Shown here: positions 53,738-61,425 of the stretch, piece after piece
Layout of the letters: every line of letters starts with the position of its first letter
How positions within the stretch are numbered: the stretch's first letter is position 1
Assembly (NCBI GenBank): GCA_020859985.1
Contig: JAJBVD010000030.1
Span: forward strand, 186,741-248,165
DNA from: Clostridiales bacterium
GTDB taxonomy: Bacteria; Bacillota; Clostridia; Lachnospirales; Lachnospiraceae
Direction: 5' to 3'
DNA length: 61,425 nucleotides
Program-made: the position numbers and the translations under genes
Notes under the pieces: model-generated
Told to the model about the DNA's origin: nothing
What the model saw: the letters and a program-made list of their open reading frames with translations, nothing else
Databases searched by the model: none

Positions 53738-53959
53738 TTACTCCGCATTGATAAATTCATACATTGCTGTTTTGCCTTGTTCTAATTCAAGAATACAAGC
53801 TTTGCATAAATACTGATCCGGTTCCAAACACAAACCTGTCTCATAGTCATTCAGCCGTTCAAAAAAATCTGTATTCACAAGTTTTTTATAGGCATCTTCA
53901 TGTGAGATAGAAAAATATTCCATCAAATATTTTGTTATCGCCACAACCGAGAGTCCCAC
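53738..53959 (-). pseudogene. Truncated helical gene fused out of frame to DUF3990
   Basis: Open frame GLSVVAITKYLMEYFSISHE, then DFFERLNDYETGLCLEPDQY and ELEQGKTAMYEFINAE. A GTG could start it but has no ribosome site; its 5' end overlaps the DUF3990 fragment in another frame, as if a deletion had removed both the DUF3990 tail and this gene's start. Helical pattern resembles DUF3791-type partners. A second tail copy is at 51581-51631. Confidence 0.62.
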
Positions 53960-54128
53960 CGCGACCTTCCCGATATTTTTTATGCATCATACCGATTGCC
54001 TGTTTTTTCGTGACAGCCATATAAAAGCCTTTCCCAAAATCCTTCCTGCTTCTTCCGGCATTTACGTCTACTGTCACTATTTCGGAAATCGTGCCATGAT
54101 AAAGCGTTGTCTTTATATTACGAAACAT
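53898..54128 (-). pseudogene. DUF3990 (ADP-ribosyltransferase-like) N-terminal fragment
   Basis: ATG at 54128 with GAGGAGG upstream. Reads TLYHGTISEIVTVDVNAGRS then RKDFGKGFYMAVTKKQAIGM, the first two motifs (LYHGT and DFGKGFY) of DUF3990, an ART-like fold. The family usually has about 150 residues or more and a later catalytic Glu, absent here: after KKYREG the frame runs into the next gene out of register. So the probable toxin is dead. Confidence 0.72.
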
Positions 54129-54325
54129 ATTGATCAACCTCCTCTACCATCTCACTCTCCGTCATACTATCAAATATATCAGGGCATTCCGAAACATAGT
54201 TCAATATGGCATATTTTTTATCAAGTTTCAAAAAACTCTCTCGCAGAAATATTGTGTGCTTTACAATAATTACGGGTTACAAGAAACATCAAAAATATCG
54301 TATTGTTTAATCTTTTTTCAGACAC
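54118..54325 (-). pseudogene. DUF3791-like gene with one-base frameshift
   Basis: GTG at 54325 with AAGGGGTG upstream. Frame 1 reads SEKRLNNTIFLMFLVTRNYC and KAHNISAREFFET then TGA; shifting by one base continues LDKKYAILNYVSECPDIFDS to DQYVS and a stop that overlaps the DUF3990 start. Together this is a normal DUF3791 protein of about 68 residues. Missing one base near 54230. Its coupling to DUF3990 is the usual arrangement of this pair. Confidence 0.65.
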
Positions 54326-54363
54326 ATATTCACCCCTTTTCGCAATAAATGCCTAATAAATAT

Positions 54364-54531
54364 TTATTCGAACTCAGCGTGTCCATCGCCATTCTTAACT
54401 TTAATCTCTTTTCCAGTAACATATTCCGGTGCTTTATATAGTCTCCGCTGCCCGGTTCGAGCGACAATTACCAATATCCATCTGCCATCCGCCTCCATAG
54501 GAACGAATCTCGCAAAATATGTCGATGAGTA
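54364..54531 (-). pseudogene. Fragment of an AlbA_2 ATP-binding gene
   Basis: Open frame without start reading ADGRWILVIVARTGQRRLYK and APEYVTGKE, matching VDGRWILVIVVRTGQQRPYK and VPDYVTGKK of the full gene at 55835-57361 (about 57010-57075). Only some 40 codons are kept, then it diverges to a stop. A remnant of a second, related gene. Confidence 0.75.
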
Positions 54532-54537
54532 TCCACG

Positions 54538-55311
54538 TTACCCGGATGACCGCGAAAAAAATTCTTTCTTAATAAAGTCAATTACCTTCTTATGATTTTC
54601 CTCTAAAACCTTATGTACGTATCTTTGTTCTATATCCTCCACTTTATCCTCATATTCTTTTTTCAAAATCATATGAGTTCTCTCATCTTCATCCGTACAC
54701 GCCTCCAGCATTTCCTGCCAGAGATGACCAAAAACCTCTTCATGAGAAAAAGTTCTCCCCTCTTCAATATCCTTTTTCCCTTCCTCCAGGCGTTCATACA
54801 AGTCCTGTATATTCTTTTCTCTGGATTCGTCTGAATATCCAAACTCGAAAAATTCATACAAAATTCTTGCACAGCAGGCTGTAACGCCCAGATTCTCAAC
54901 ACTTTCCTCTGCTATATGGCATCCCACAATATCTTCCATCCTGCTCATGCTGATCCCATAATGATTAATACGATGTTCCTCGTCACCAGACCAAACAGAA
55001 AAATCTCCCTGTACTTTTCGTCTGGCTTCACTATCATCTACTAAAAACAGAGTCAGCTCTGTATTTTCCTTATCTTCATAGCTCTCACAGGGAAGTTCGA
55101 TTATAAAAATTGTCTGTGGTTCTTTAATATTAATATCACAGACAGAAAAGCGGCTAATATACTCCCGAATGTATTCCTTTATCCGAATCGTCGCATCAAT
55201 TTTTTTATCCAAAGAAAACTTCTCATAAGGATAGAAAATCGTATGCATTAAAAAATACGCTTCTTCTACCCGGTCAGAATCCGCCTGCTGAAATAATTCC
55301 TGTACAATCAT
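54538..55311 (-). CDS. Hypothetical acidic protein, 257 residues
   Basis: AAGGAG ribosome site and ATG at 55311. Glu/Asp-rich, helical: EELFQQADSDRVEEAYFLMH-like start (first residues MIVQELFQQADSD), a strand-rich middle with IFIIELPCESYEDKENTELT and LFLVDD, and a long charged C-terminal helix, EEVFGHLWQEMLEACTDEDE. No signal or membrane segments; no family named with confidence. It sits between two copies of the 136-residue family, so it probably belongs to the same cassette type. Confidence 0.72.
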   Translation of the reverse strand: MIVQELFQQADSDRVEEAYFLMHTIFYPYEKFSLDKKIDATIRIKEYIREYISRFSVCDINIKEPQTIFIIELPCESYEDKENTELTLFLVDDSEARRKVQGDFSVWSGDEEHRINHYGISMSRMEDIVGCHIAEESVENLGVTACCARILYEFFEFGYSDESREKNIQDLYERLEEGKKDIEEGRTFSHEEVFGHLWQEMLEACTDEDERTHMILKKEYEDKVEDIEQRYVHKVLEENHKKVIDFIKKEFFSRSSG

Positions 55312-55332
55312 GTTAAACTTCTCCTTGCATAA

Positions 55333-55709
55333 TCATGCAACAAAAATACTTCTGGCTTTGTCTGCCAGCATTTCATTTCTCTCAGATTTATCGTCAAAAA
55401 TGTGCAGACATTCGCACTTCAAGATTTGCACATTTTCACCCGTAACAGCCACTCCGGCATTTTCCAATGTAATCTCAAGATCCTCGTCAGTCCAGGCTTC
55501 TTCATACCAGCACTCATCTTTTGTTGCCCTGTTATTATCCATTCTTTCCGGCTTTTTCGTTTCCCACGCACTCTGAATTCCGTCCATCATATTCGGGATT
55601 CCCTCCGGCATAGCAGAAGCTTCGGCTCCATACCATTTTCCAGATAACACAGTTGGGAATACAGCCATTCCTTCTGTTTTAAAAACAACTCCCAGTCCAA
55701 TTCATCCGC
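55333..55709 (-). pseudogene. Frameshifted paralogue of the 136-residue gene
   Basis: The C-terminal part (WYGAEASAMPEGIPNMMDGI ... CLHIFDDKSERNEMLADKAR) is in one frame, and the N-terminal part (DELDWELFLKQKEWLYSQLC then YLE) in another. Compared with 53297-53707 one base is missing at the junction near 55645. The 5' end merges into the direct repeat at 55703. Confidence 0.8.
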
Positions 55710-55799
55710 ATAGATTTTGCAGACAAAATACAGCCACTCATTTTTAGTTCATCTCGAATGTCTGTCTGGCAAGTCACCGTTTTGGGAACTCATTTAGAG
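55703..55799. repeat. ~98-bp imperfect direct repeat, left copy
   Basis: About three quarters identical to 59891-59988, same orientation; shared blocks include TCCGCATA, CAAAAT, AGCCAC, TTCATCTCG and GGAACTCATTTAGA. The two copies bound the AlbA_2 and DUF262 genes, consistent with an integrated or duplicated unit. Confidence 0.7.
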
Positions 55800-55834
55800 T
55801 CACCGCCACTGGTTTGCCAATTAAGCTCCACCAT

Positions 55835-57361
55835 CTACTTCTTCTTATAGACTAAGTTATTTGTATTTCCTGTTTTAACAATAAATCCTGTAGACACTAA
55901 TAACTGCAAATATCTCCACGTTGTAGTTTCTGATTTTCCGCAGACTTCTTTTGCTTTCATCGGCGTAATTTCACCATCTCTATCAATTATTTCAATAATA
56001 GAAACCACTTTATTAAAATCCGTTTTTTTCAAAACTTCTTTCAAAACTTCTTTCAAACTATTTTCATTTTGAACACAGTTATCATTTTCTTCTTCTAAAA
56101 ACGCCGGATGAATCGGTATACGAATCCGCATTGCCCGCCTGTCATCATCTGTAAAGAATTCCGCTCTTGGAGAACCATTTTTCTCAAGTTCATCCTGTAT
56201 GGTAGGAATCCCCGATGAATGGCCTTCTGACAAATCCAGTTCTTTTAAAAACTCTCCCAGACGCCGATTTCGATAATACCGTGATACAAATCTACGTCCC
56301 TCCGCAATCGTAGCACTTGAAATCGACCGGTCTATTCCCGGAAAACTCATAATATTGATACAATCTGGCTCAATTTCAATCGTCACTGGTTCATTGGACA
56401 TATAATCTCGGTGATAAAATGCATTTACAACAGCCTCCTCGATAGCCTGATACGGATAATTCATAATCCGAAGCGACTCCATCTGATTCGGCACCTTGAT
56501 GACCTTTTCTCGGATAAAAAGATTGCGAAAGCGTTCCATCGTCGCCTGTATCATCTGCGGAACAGAACCGGTGATGTTCGGATAATCCTCACTCAGGCTC
56601 GGATTTTTAATGCTTCCTTCCGGAAATACAGTCATCTGCACATAGGTATAGCGGAAAAATTTCTCAGGATGTTCACAAAACATCATCAGCGCTACATTCT
56701 GGATATAGCGGAGCTCTGGCGGCCCCTCAAGCAGTTGCATTTCTTCTAAGATCGCCTCTACTCCTCGTTCTCTTACCTGCTTTGCCAATTTGCTTCCGGT
56801 CTTCCGCAAATGGTCCTCCAAAAGAACCGGCGAAATATCAGCAAATGTCGCCTTATGATTTGCTTTACAGTCAAACGGCGTCTGATCTGTCATGGCAATC
56901 AGTTCCCGTTCCTGCTCCGAATTTGCTCTAACGGAACTCGTGCCATAACGAATGTAATAATAATACTTTTTGTCCTTTTTACCAGTGACATAATCCGGTA
57001 CCTTATATGGTCTCTGCTGCCCGGTTCGGACAACAATTACCAGTATCCATCTGCCATCCACTTCCAAAGGAACGAGTCGCGGAAAATATGCCGGTGAGAT
57101 GACATTATTATATCCAACCATTTCTTTTTGGATGTCATCCAGCATATATTCTGGAAGTCCCTTTACCGGTCGCACTGCTACTCCATTTTTCTCCTCAACA
57201 CCCACCAGAATATATCCGCCGCCTTCGTTATTGTAATCATTGGCGTAGGCACAAATACTGTGATAAATATCATCCGGATTCCAACCAGCCTTAAATTCAA
57301 TGCGTGAGGACTCTACTCTGGATTTTCGCAGCAAATCCTCAATTCCAATTTCCAACTCCAT
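55835..57361 (-). CDS. AlbA_2 (Schlafen-like) ATP-binding regulator protein
   Basis: 508 residues. N-terminal AlbA_2/Schlafen-type domain: SSRIEFKAGWNPDDIYHSIC then EGGGYILVGVEEKNG, GRWILVIVVRTGQQRPY and YYYYIRYGTSSV. Middle GHKL-like ATPase region with EEAVVNAFYHRDY and the PVTIEIEPDCINI block; C-terminal winged helix (ITPMKAKEVCGKSETTTWRY). Common in mobile regions; role uncertain (transcription control or defence). AAAGGA ribosome site. Confidence 0.9.
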   Translation of the reverse strand: MELEIGIEDLLRKSRVESSRIEFKAGWNPDDIYHSICAYANDYNNEGGGYILVGVEEKNGVAVRPVKGLPEYMLDDIQKEMVGYNNVISPAYFPRLVPLEVDGRWILVIVVRTGQQRPYKVPDYVTGKKDKKYYYYIRYGTSSVRANSEQERELIAMTDQTPFDCKANHKATFADISPVLLEDHLRKTGSKLAKQVRERGVEAILEEMQLLEGPPELRYIQNVALMMFCEHPEKFFRYTYVQMTVFPEGSIKNPSLSEDYPNITGSVPQMIQATMERFRNLFIREKVIKVPNQMESLRIMNYPYQAIEEAVVNAFYHRDYMSNEPVTIEIEPDCINIMSFPGIDRSISSATIAEGRRFVSRYYRNRRLGEFLKELDLSEGHSSGIPTIQDELEKNGSPRAEFFTDDDRRAMRIRIPIHPAFLEEENDNCVQNENSLKEVLKEVLKKTDFNKVVSIIEIIDRDGEITPMKAKEVCGKSETTTWRYLQLLVSTGFIVKTGNTNNLVYKKK

Positions 57362-57438
57362 AAGTGCAAATCCTTTCTAAATATATTAACTCACTGGAGA
57401 GCCATCACCGATGGTTTATAAATATTACTATAACAAAA

Positions 57439-59421
57439 TTACATAATATCTGACAACCTCATTCCATCATAATCCCAATATTGTGCTCCGTTATAGGCTC
57501 CTGAGGCAGAAAGTTCACCTCTGCGTTTTTGAAGTTCTTTAGTAATTTTAGATAGTCGCCATTTTTCCCCTTCAAACTCAACCTCCTTATCTGAAACCAC
57601 TTTTGCGGATATAGATGGATCTTTGTGGAATTGAATATATTCCCCAACAATTTGTAATTCAATAAATGACAAGCCTCTTTTCTCCTTTAAGGAAAAATTA
57701 TTAGTTTTCCTCATTGATTCTGGAATAGGTAAAACCTCCTTCACAATATAATTCACAATCCAAAAACACCTGGCAATTATCGTATTCTTATCCCAATGGT
57801 CCTGATCAACGATGTTTGTCTTTGCTATTTGAAGTCCCGCTTTATTCTGATAGGTGTCTTTCTTTTCTACGAAAGACTTCTGTCCAAGCTCTTGATTATG
57901 ACGAATCAAAGTTAAATTTCCTATATTATGTACATATTCCTGATGTACGGATTCACAATCATCTCCCAGCTCCTGTCGCCAAATATCATTCAATGTCTGT
58001 GGCATAATATGTTCTATTTGCAGCCTCTTATCTGATAAATCCGGACGACTTCTAGTTATTTTTTCTTCAACTAAAGCCAAGAAGAATTTACAGTACTTAT
58101 AATTAAAAAAATTTGCCCCATTTAATGTATTAATTATTTCAACATCATTCGGAAGCCGAAGGTTACTTTCTTGCTTCGATAAGATATTAAAAGTTTCTTG
58201 ACGTTTATCATCTGCGCACTCAAGTTTACTTATTTGCTTTACCAACACTGGAAAGGCTTTGTTTTCTGCAGCCGTCAGTCCAATTAAGCGTCGCCTCATA
58301 CAATATATACGAAACGCATCGAGTATTTCTTCTGTACCACTGCCATTGATTTTTCCTTCTTTCCATTCGGAAAGTAACGCTAATAAGAATGAATACGCGG
58401 TTGTAACACGAAGATACCTAATATCAGCTAGTATATTATCTACCTTCGTATTTCCTGTTGATCTATCCGAAATAATGCAACTATACAATTCCGCATGAGT
58501 ATACAAATCCTTGAGTATATCTTCTGCATTATTACCATAATAATTTTGATTTTTAAAGAGAGCATACAACTCTTTATAATTTGTTTCCGTAGCCTGTTTG
58601 AAAGATCCCTCAGTGCGCCATTGCATAAAATCTCTTATATAATTTGATACCTGTCCAGGCAAAATTCTTTCAATATGTAGCCAATATTTACGATAATATT
58701 TCTCTTGCGTATCAGCATTAAGCCCCAAAAGAAGGTAATTTCGCACAAGATCCGCCAGCGAAAGTGGCTTTCCAAGTGAATTCATTGATTCAAATATTTC
58801 TTGTGGATTTTCCCACGGATTTCTGTCTGGCTCTAATTCAATCGTAATAACACTAAACTTATCAATTCCATTATTAATCAAAGGTTCAATCTGATTTCCG
58901 TCATTGCTGTATTCAGTCAATAGCACTTTGAATAAGTTATAATTGCTACTAACCCTGGATGTTTTCTCTGTTCCACTCAATTCTTCACCAAGAATAATTT
59001 TCTTATATGCACTCCAATCCGTTTCTACCTGTTTCAACTTGATTTTATATTCAGAATCGCCATCTACATTATCATTTTTCAAATACTTAGTATTAATAAA
59101 TTTCTTCAGGCTTTGGTCCGGCAACAAATCACGTAATGCAGTGAGAAACAACATCGTAGTAGTAATACGTTGCTGCCCATCAATTAAAATCAATTTGTTA
59201 GGTTGCCCAAATACAGTTTCGGTCTGAAAATATGTAATTGTCCCAAAAAAGTGTTCAGCTAAATTACCAGACACGTTCTTGTCATGAGTCTTTACTACAT
59301 CTTCAAAAAATATATTACACTGTTCTTCTGTCCACTCATAATTTCTCTGATACGGTGGAATGAAAAAAGTTACATCATTATTCGATAGTAGTTTTAGCAA
59401 TTTTTGTTCCAACGGTTTCAT
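57439..59421 (-). CDS. DUF262/DUF1524 protein (GmrSD-like)
   Basis: 660 residues. DUF262: FFIPPYQRNYEWTEEQ and KLILIDGQQRITTTMLFLTA, a DGQQR nucleotide-binding or hydrolase motif. DUF1524: RLQIEHIMPQTLNDIW, a His-containing HNH-like nuclease motif, with NIGNLTLIRHNQELG further on. This is the architecture of GmrSD-type type IV restriction enzymes, which cut modified phage DNA, in a single-chain form. Short C-terminal extension after LSFIELQ. AAAGGA-type ribosome site; 77 bp before the AlbA_2 gene, same direction. Confidence 0.92.
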   Translation of the reverse strand: MKPLEQKLLKLLSNNDVTFFIPPYQRNYEWTEEQCNIFFEDVVKTHDKNVSGNLAEHFFGTITYFQTETVFGQPNKLILIDGQQRITTTMLFLTALRDLLPDQSLKKFINTKYLKNDNVDGDSEYKIKLKQVETDWSAYKKIILGEELSGTEKTSRVSSNYNLFKVLLTEYSNDGNQIEPLINNGIDKFSVITIELEPDRNPWENPQEIFESMNSLGKPLSLADLVRNYLLLGLNADTQEKYYRKYWLHIERILPGQVSNYIRDFMQWRTEGSFKQATETNYKELYALFKNQNYYGNNAEDILKDLYTHAELYSCIISDRSTGNTKVDNILADIRYLRVTTAYSFLLALLSEWKEGKINGSGTEEILDAFRIYCMRRRLIGLTAAENKAFPVLVKQISKLECADDKRQETFNILSKQESNLRLPNDVEIINTLNGANFFNYKYCKFFLALVEEKITRSRPDLSDKRLQIEHIMPQTLNDIWRQELGDDCESVHQEYVHNIGNLTLIRHNQELGQKSFVEKKDTYQNKAGLQIAKTNIVDQDHWDKNTIIARCFWIVNYIVKEVLPIPESMRKTNNFSLKEKRGLSFIELQIVGEYIQFHKDPSISAKVVSDKEVEFEGEKWRLSKITKELQKRRGELSASGAYNGAQYWDYDGMRLSDIM

Positions 59422-59580
59422 TCCTTTTATCCTTTCTCTTTTGCATCTATCAATCGCATCAATTACATAATATTTCGGCTGCTGAGTATTCTGCGTGATT
59501 TTCAGGCTGTGTTGTTTAATAACTCTCTTTTATTTTAAACGCAAGATTTTTACAGCTTTGTTTAATAATATACTCATGTG

Positions 59581-59790
59581 TCACTTTTCAAAATCTATGA
59601 TTTGTGAAATTTCAGAAATCTCTAACGCCTCCGCAATTTTAGACAGATGCTCAAAATTAATAACCGTGCGCGTGCTCCTGACAACATCACTTATTGTAGA
59701 TTCTCTAATTCCAGTCATTTGAGCTAATTTTTTTGTATTATATTTCTTTCTTCGAGCAACTCCTTAATTTTTAATTTAACAACGTATTTT
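59581..59790 (-). pseudogene. XRE regulator frameshifted in an A7 run
   Basis: Upstream frame KLKIKELLEERNIIQK and downstream frame KLAQMTGIRESTISDVVRST then INFEHLSKIAEALEISEISQ join into a normal short XRE protein if one A is added to the seven-A run (59728-59734). No convincing start codon is seen upstream. Possibly the former regulator of the DUF262 unit. A sequencing error in the homopolymer, or slippage, cannot be excluded. Confidence 0.7.
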
Positions 59791-59890
59791 TCACTCGAAC
59801 TCGTCTTTTACGATCGTACGAAAGGTTATAAAGCGCATTATCAGTGCGCATTTTGTCCGGATTATGATGATTTATTCGGGCATTCCGGTT

Positions 59891-59988
59891 CGTCCGCATA
59901 ATTTTTGTAGCCAAAATGTAGCCACATATTTTAATTCATCTCGTATATCTGTCAGGCAGGCCACTGGTTTTCGGAACTCATTTAGAAC
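59891..59988. repeat. ~98-bp imperfect direct repeat, right copy
   Basis: Partner of 55703-55799. On the minus strand it also contains the short direct repeat TGGCTACA, three bases, TGGCTACA. The copies lie about 4.2 kb apart. Confidence 0.7.
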
Positions 59989-60035
59989 TAAGACCGGTGG
60001 CTTTTAGATTAGTAATGTTCTTACATCATAAATAT

Positions 60036-61390
60036 TTAAACTTTCCACCGATCATCAAAGTCAGCCACATTCAATTGCACCGCATTATCTGCACGATTAT
60101 TTTTACTCTCTTCAATACCGATAGCATAAACAAGTTCCATAAGCCACTCACGTGCGATCTCTAATAATCGAATAGTTTGTATTTTCAAATCATTTTCGCT
60201 AATATGATAAAAATAATCTTCTTCGATTTGAAGTTTCCCTCCATACGAATATTCATGTATTTTAATGAATTTATGTTCCAATGCATTACGTAATATCTTT
60301 AACTCTCTCTCTGAAGCCCTATCTGCATTACCATATTTTTCCTCAAATTCAAAATAGCTCCATCTTAACGCTGTTAAAGCTACGTTGTTTGAAGGATAGT
60401 CAGAAGATTTAAAAATGTGTGCTGCATCTGCTTTTCTCTCGGGAAAACCCAAATTCCAAAATAAATTTATAACAAAACTTGTTTTATCAAATATGGAAAA
60501 AAGCCTTTAAATGCTGCCTTAAGCTGTTCTAATCTGATCGAATAATTTGCATAATCATAACTTGCGAGAGACAGTTTTACTTCTCGATCCGCGTAATGTA
60601 CTTGTCTTTCTTTAGTAATTCCCTCATAACACATCCATCTGGAAAAAATATATTCTTCCTTTAACTGGTTAAGCATTGCAAACCATTTAGGTGGTGCTCC
60701 ACTACTTCTATTTTCTATATTTTTTTCTAAAACATTTTCTGTCAACACAGTAATTGTCAACGGATCATGAGCAAAGGCAGATTCTTCTACCAATAAATCA
60801 TTTAAAGGATTTAGAAAAAGGTGGTTCTTCAAACACCATATTCTGTATTGTCTTTCATCCAACTCACCAAGATCATATTCCTTATATACTATTGCTTCTT
60901 CCAAAACAGCCTTGGGCAATAACTCCTCATACTCACCTATGTTTTTCTGAAAATTCTGTATTGCATCTTCATGTAAATTTGGATCTTTTAATTTTACTGC
61001 ATCCTTTAATGCATGATATGCAAAACAATGCAAATCTCTATAATGACCTAGATCATTGACCATATCTGCATAAAATTTCAAGGCTCTTCCATAATTACCT
61101 AAGGCCATACCAAATTGTGGATTTAGGGTAAGTGCTTTTCGATAAATTCTAAGAGCCTCAATCACTCGTCCACAGGAATCTAAGCCATTAGCGTAATTTG
61201 TATATGCGCACATCAAAAGTATAGAATTACTGTCTTCTTGTTCGAAATGCTCTATTACTTCTCTCAAATAAAAGAATGACCATTTTCTAAATTCAAGCGC
61301 AACATCCTTATCTTCACTTATGTCTCTGTAATGATCAGACAGTGCACCATATCCCGTCCCCATATAATAATAAAGTCCAGCTAAGAAATG
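60036..61390 (-). pseudogene. HEPN LA2681-like gene, frameshifted and 5'-truncated
   Basis: TPR-like helical part (YTNYANGLDSCGRVIEALRI, YRKALTLNPQFGMALGNYGR) then a C-terminal HEPN part, IRLEQLKAAFKGFF joined by shift to IFDKTSFVINLFWNLGFPER and ILRNALEHKFIKIHE (R-x4-6-H ribonuclease signature). The frame breaks in a six-T run (60497-60502 on the plus strand as A6); seven T would restore it. At the 5' end an in-frame TGA (61393-61391) cuts off AGLYYYMGTGYGALS, which reads as coding, so the start is lost. HEPN proteins of this type are RNases of defence systems. Confidence 0.75.
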
Positions 61391-61425
61391 TCAAGGGGGA
61401 ATTAAAAAAATAAAATCAGGTTGGA

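Noticed and set aside
1-61425. tRNA, rRNA, prophage structural genes or a complete insertion sequence
   Set aside because: None was recognised on either strand while reading the window.

Overview
The window reads as a chromosome segment from a gut-type Clostridia bacterium, most likely Lachnospiraceae. This rests on type III glutamine synthetase, RNase Y, ThyX, class II aldolase, DUF3786 and YkgJ proteins, GHKL/LytTR signalling and strong AGGAGG ribosome sites. No rRNA, tRNA, CRISPR array or complete insertion sequence was seen.

Region 1 (1-24652, minus strand) is one uninterrupted reading frame of more than 8,200 codons that runs off the left edge. It encodes a secreted giant adhesin: signal peptide, Glu/Thr/Ser spacer, Ig-like head, then about five super-repeats of 4.1-4.8 kb built from CnaB, FctA-like isopeptide and DUF11-type domains, ending in a Pro-Asp-Thr-Pro-Thr stalk. 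A 108-residue coiled-coil gene lies 1 bp upstream in the same operon. Behind it sits a GHKL histidine kinase/LytTR regulator pair. Twin LytTR-type boxes with the same geometry relative to a TATAAT box occur at two places: before the coiled-coil/adhesin operon, and upstream of the regulator, where the promoter would produce a roughly 89-nt transcript ending at a strong terminator. The simplest reading is a dedicated surface-adhesin switch with a co-regulated small RNA or attenuated leader.

Region 2 (27.5-34.6 kb) holds a reduced hexuronate pathway (uxaC, kdgK and a 28-codon remnant of uxuB), a nucleotidyltransferase remnant, and a heterodimeric ABC exporter on the plus strand. Region 3 (34.6-36.25 kb) is a small three-gene cassette, possibly toxin-antitoxin-like, lying between a copy and a vestige of the exporter's 3' end, each followed by the same 50-bp terminator.

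Region 4 (36.3-49.3 kb, almost all minus) is ordinary core genome: CdaR/PucR regulator, glnN, fba, a PHP phosphatase, thyX, rny, a panE-like reductase, a NUDIX hydrolase, DUF3786, YkgJ and a PIN-like nuclease.

Region 5 (49.5-61.4 kb) is accessory and lower in GC. It starts with a MITE-like element carrying a structured core, then a DUF2975-XRE-CPBP operon with operators around its promoter, a DUF4143 ATPase behind paired palindromes, and a decaying DUF3791/DUF3990 (ADP-ribosyltransferase-like) cassette with several partial duplications. Next comes a block with an AlbA_2 ATP-binding protein and a DUF262/DUF1524 (GmrSD-like) gene between imperfect direct repeats, and finally a frameshifted, 5'-truncated HEPN LA2681-like gene. 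Many members of this region are broken, as expected of a turnover hotspot for defence and addiction genes.
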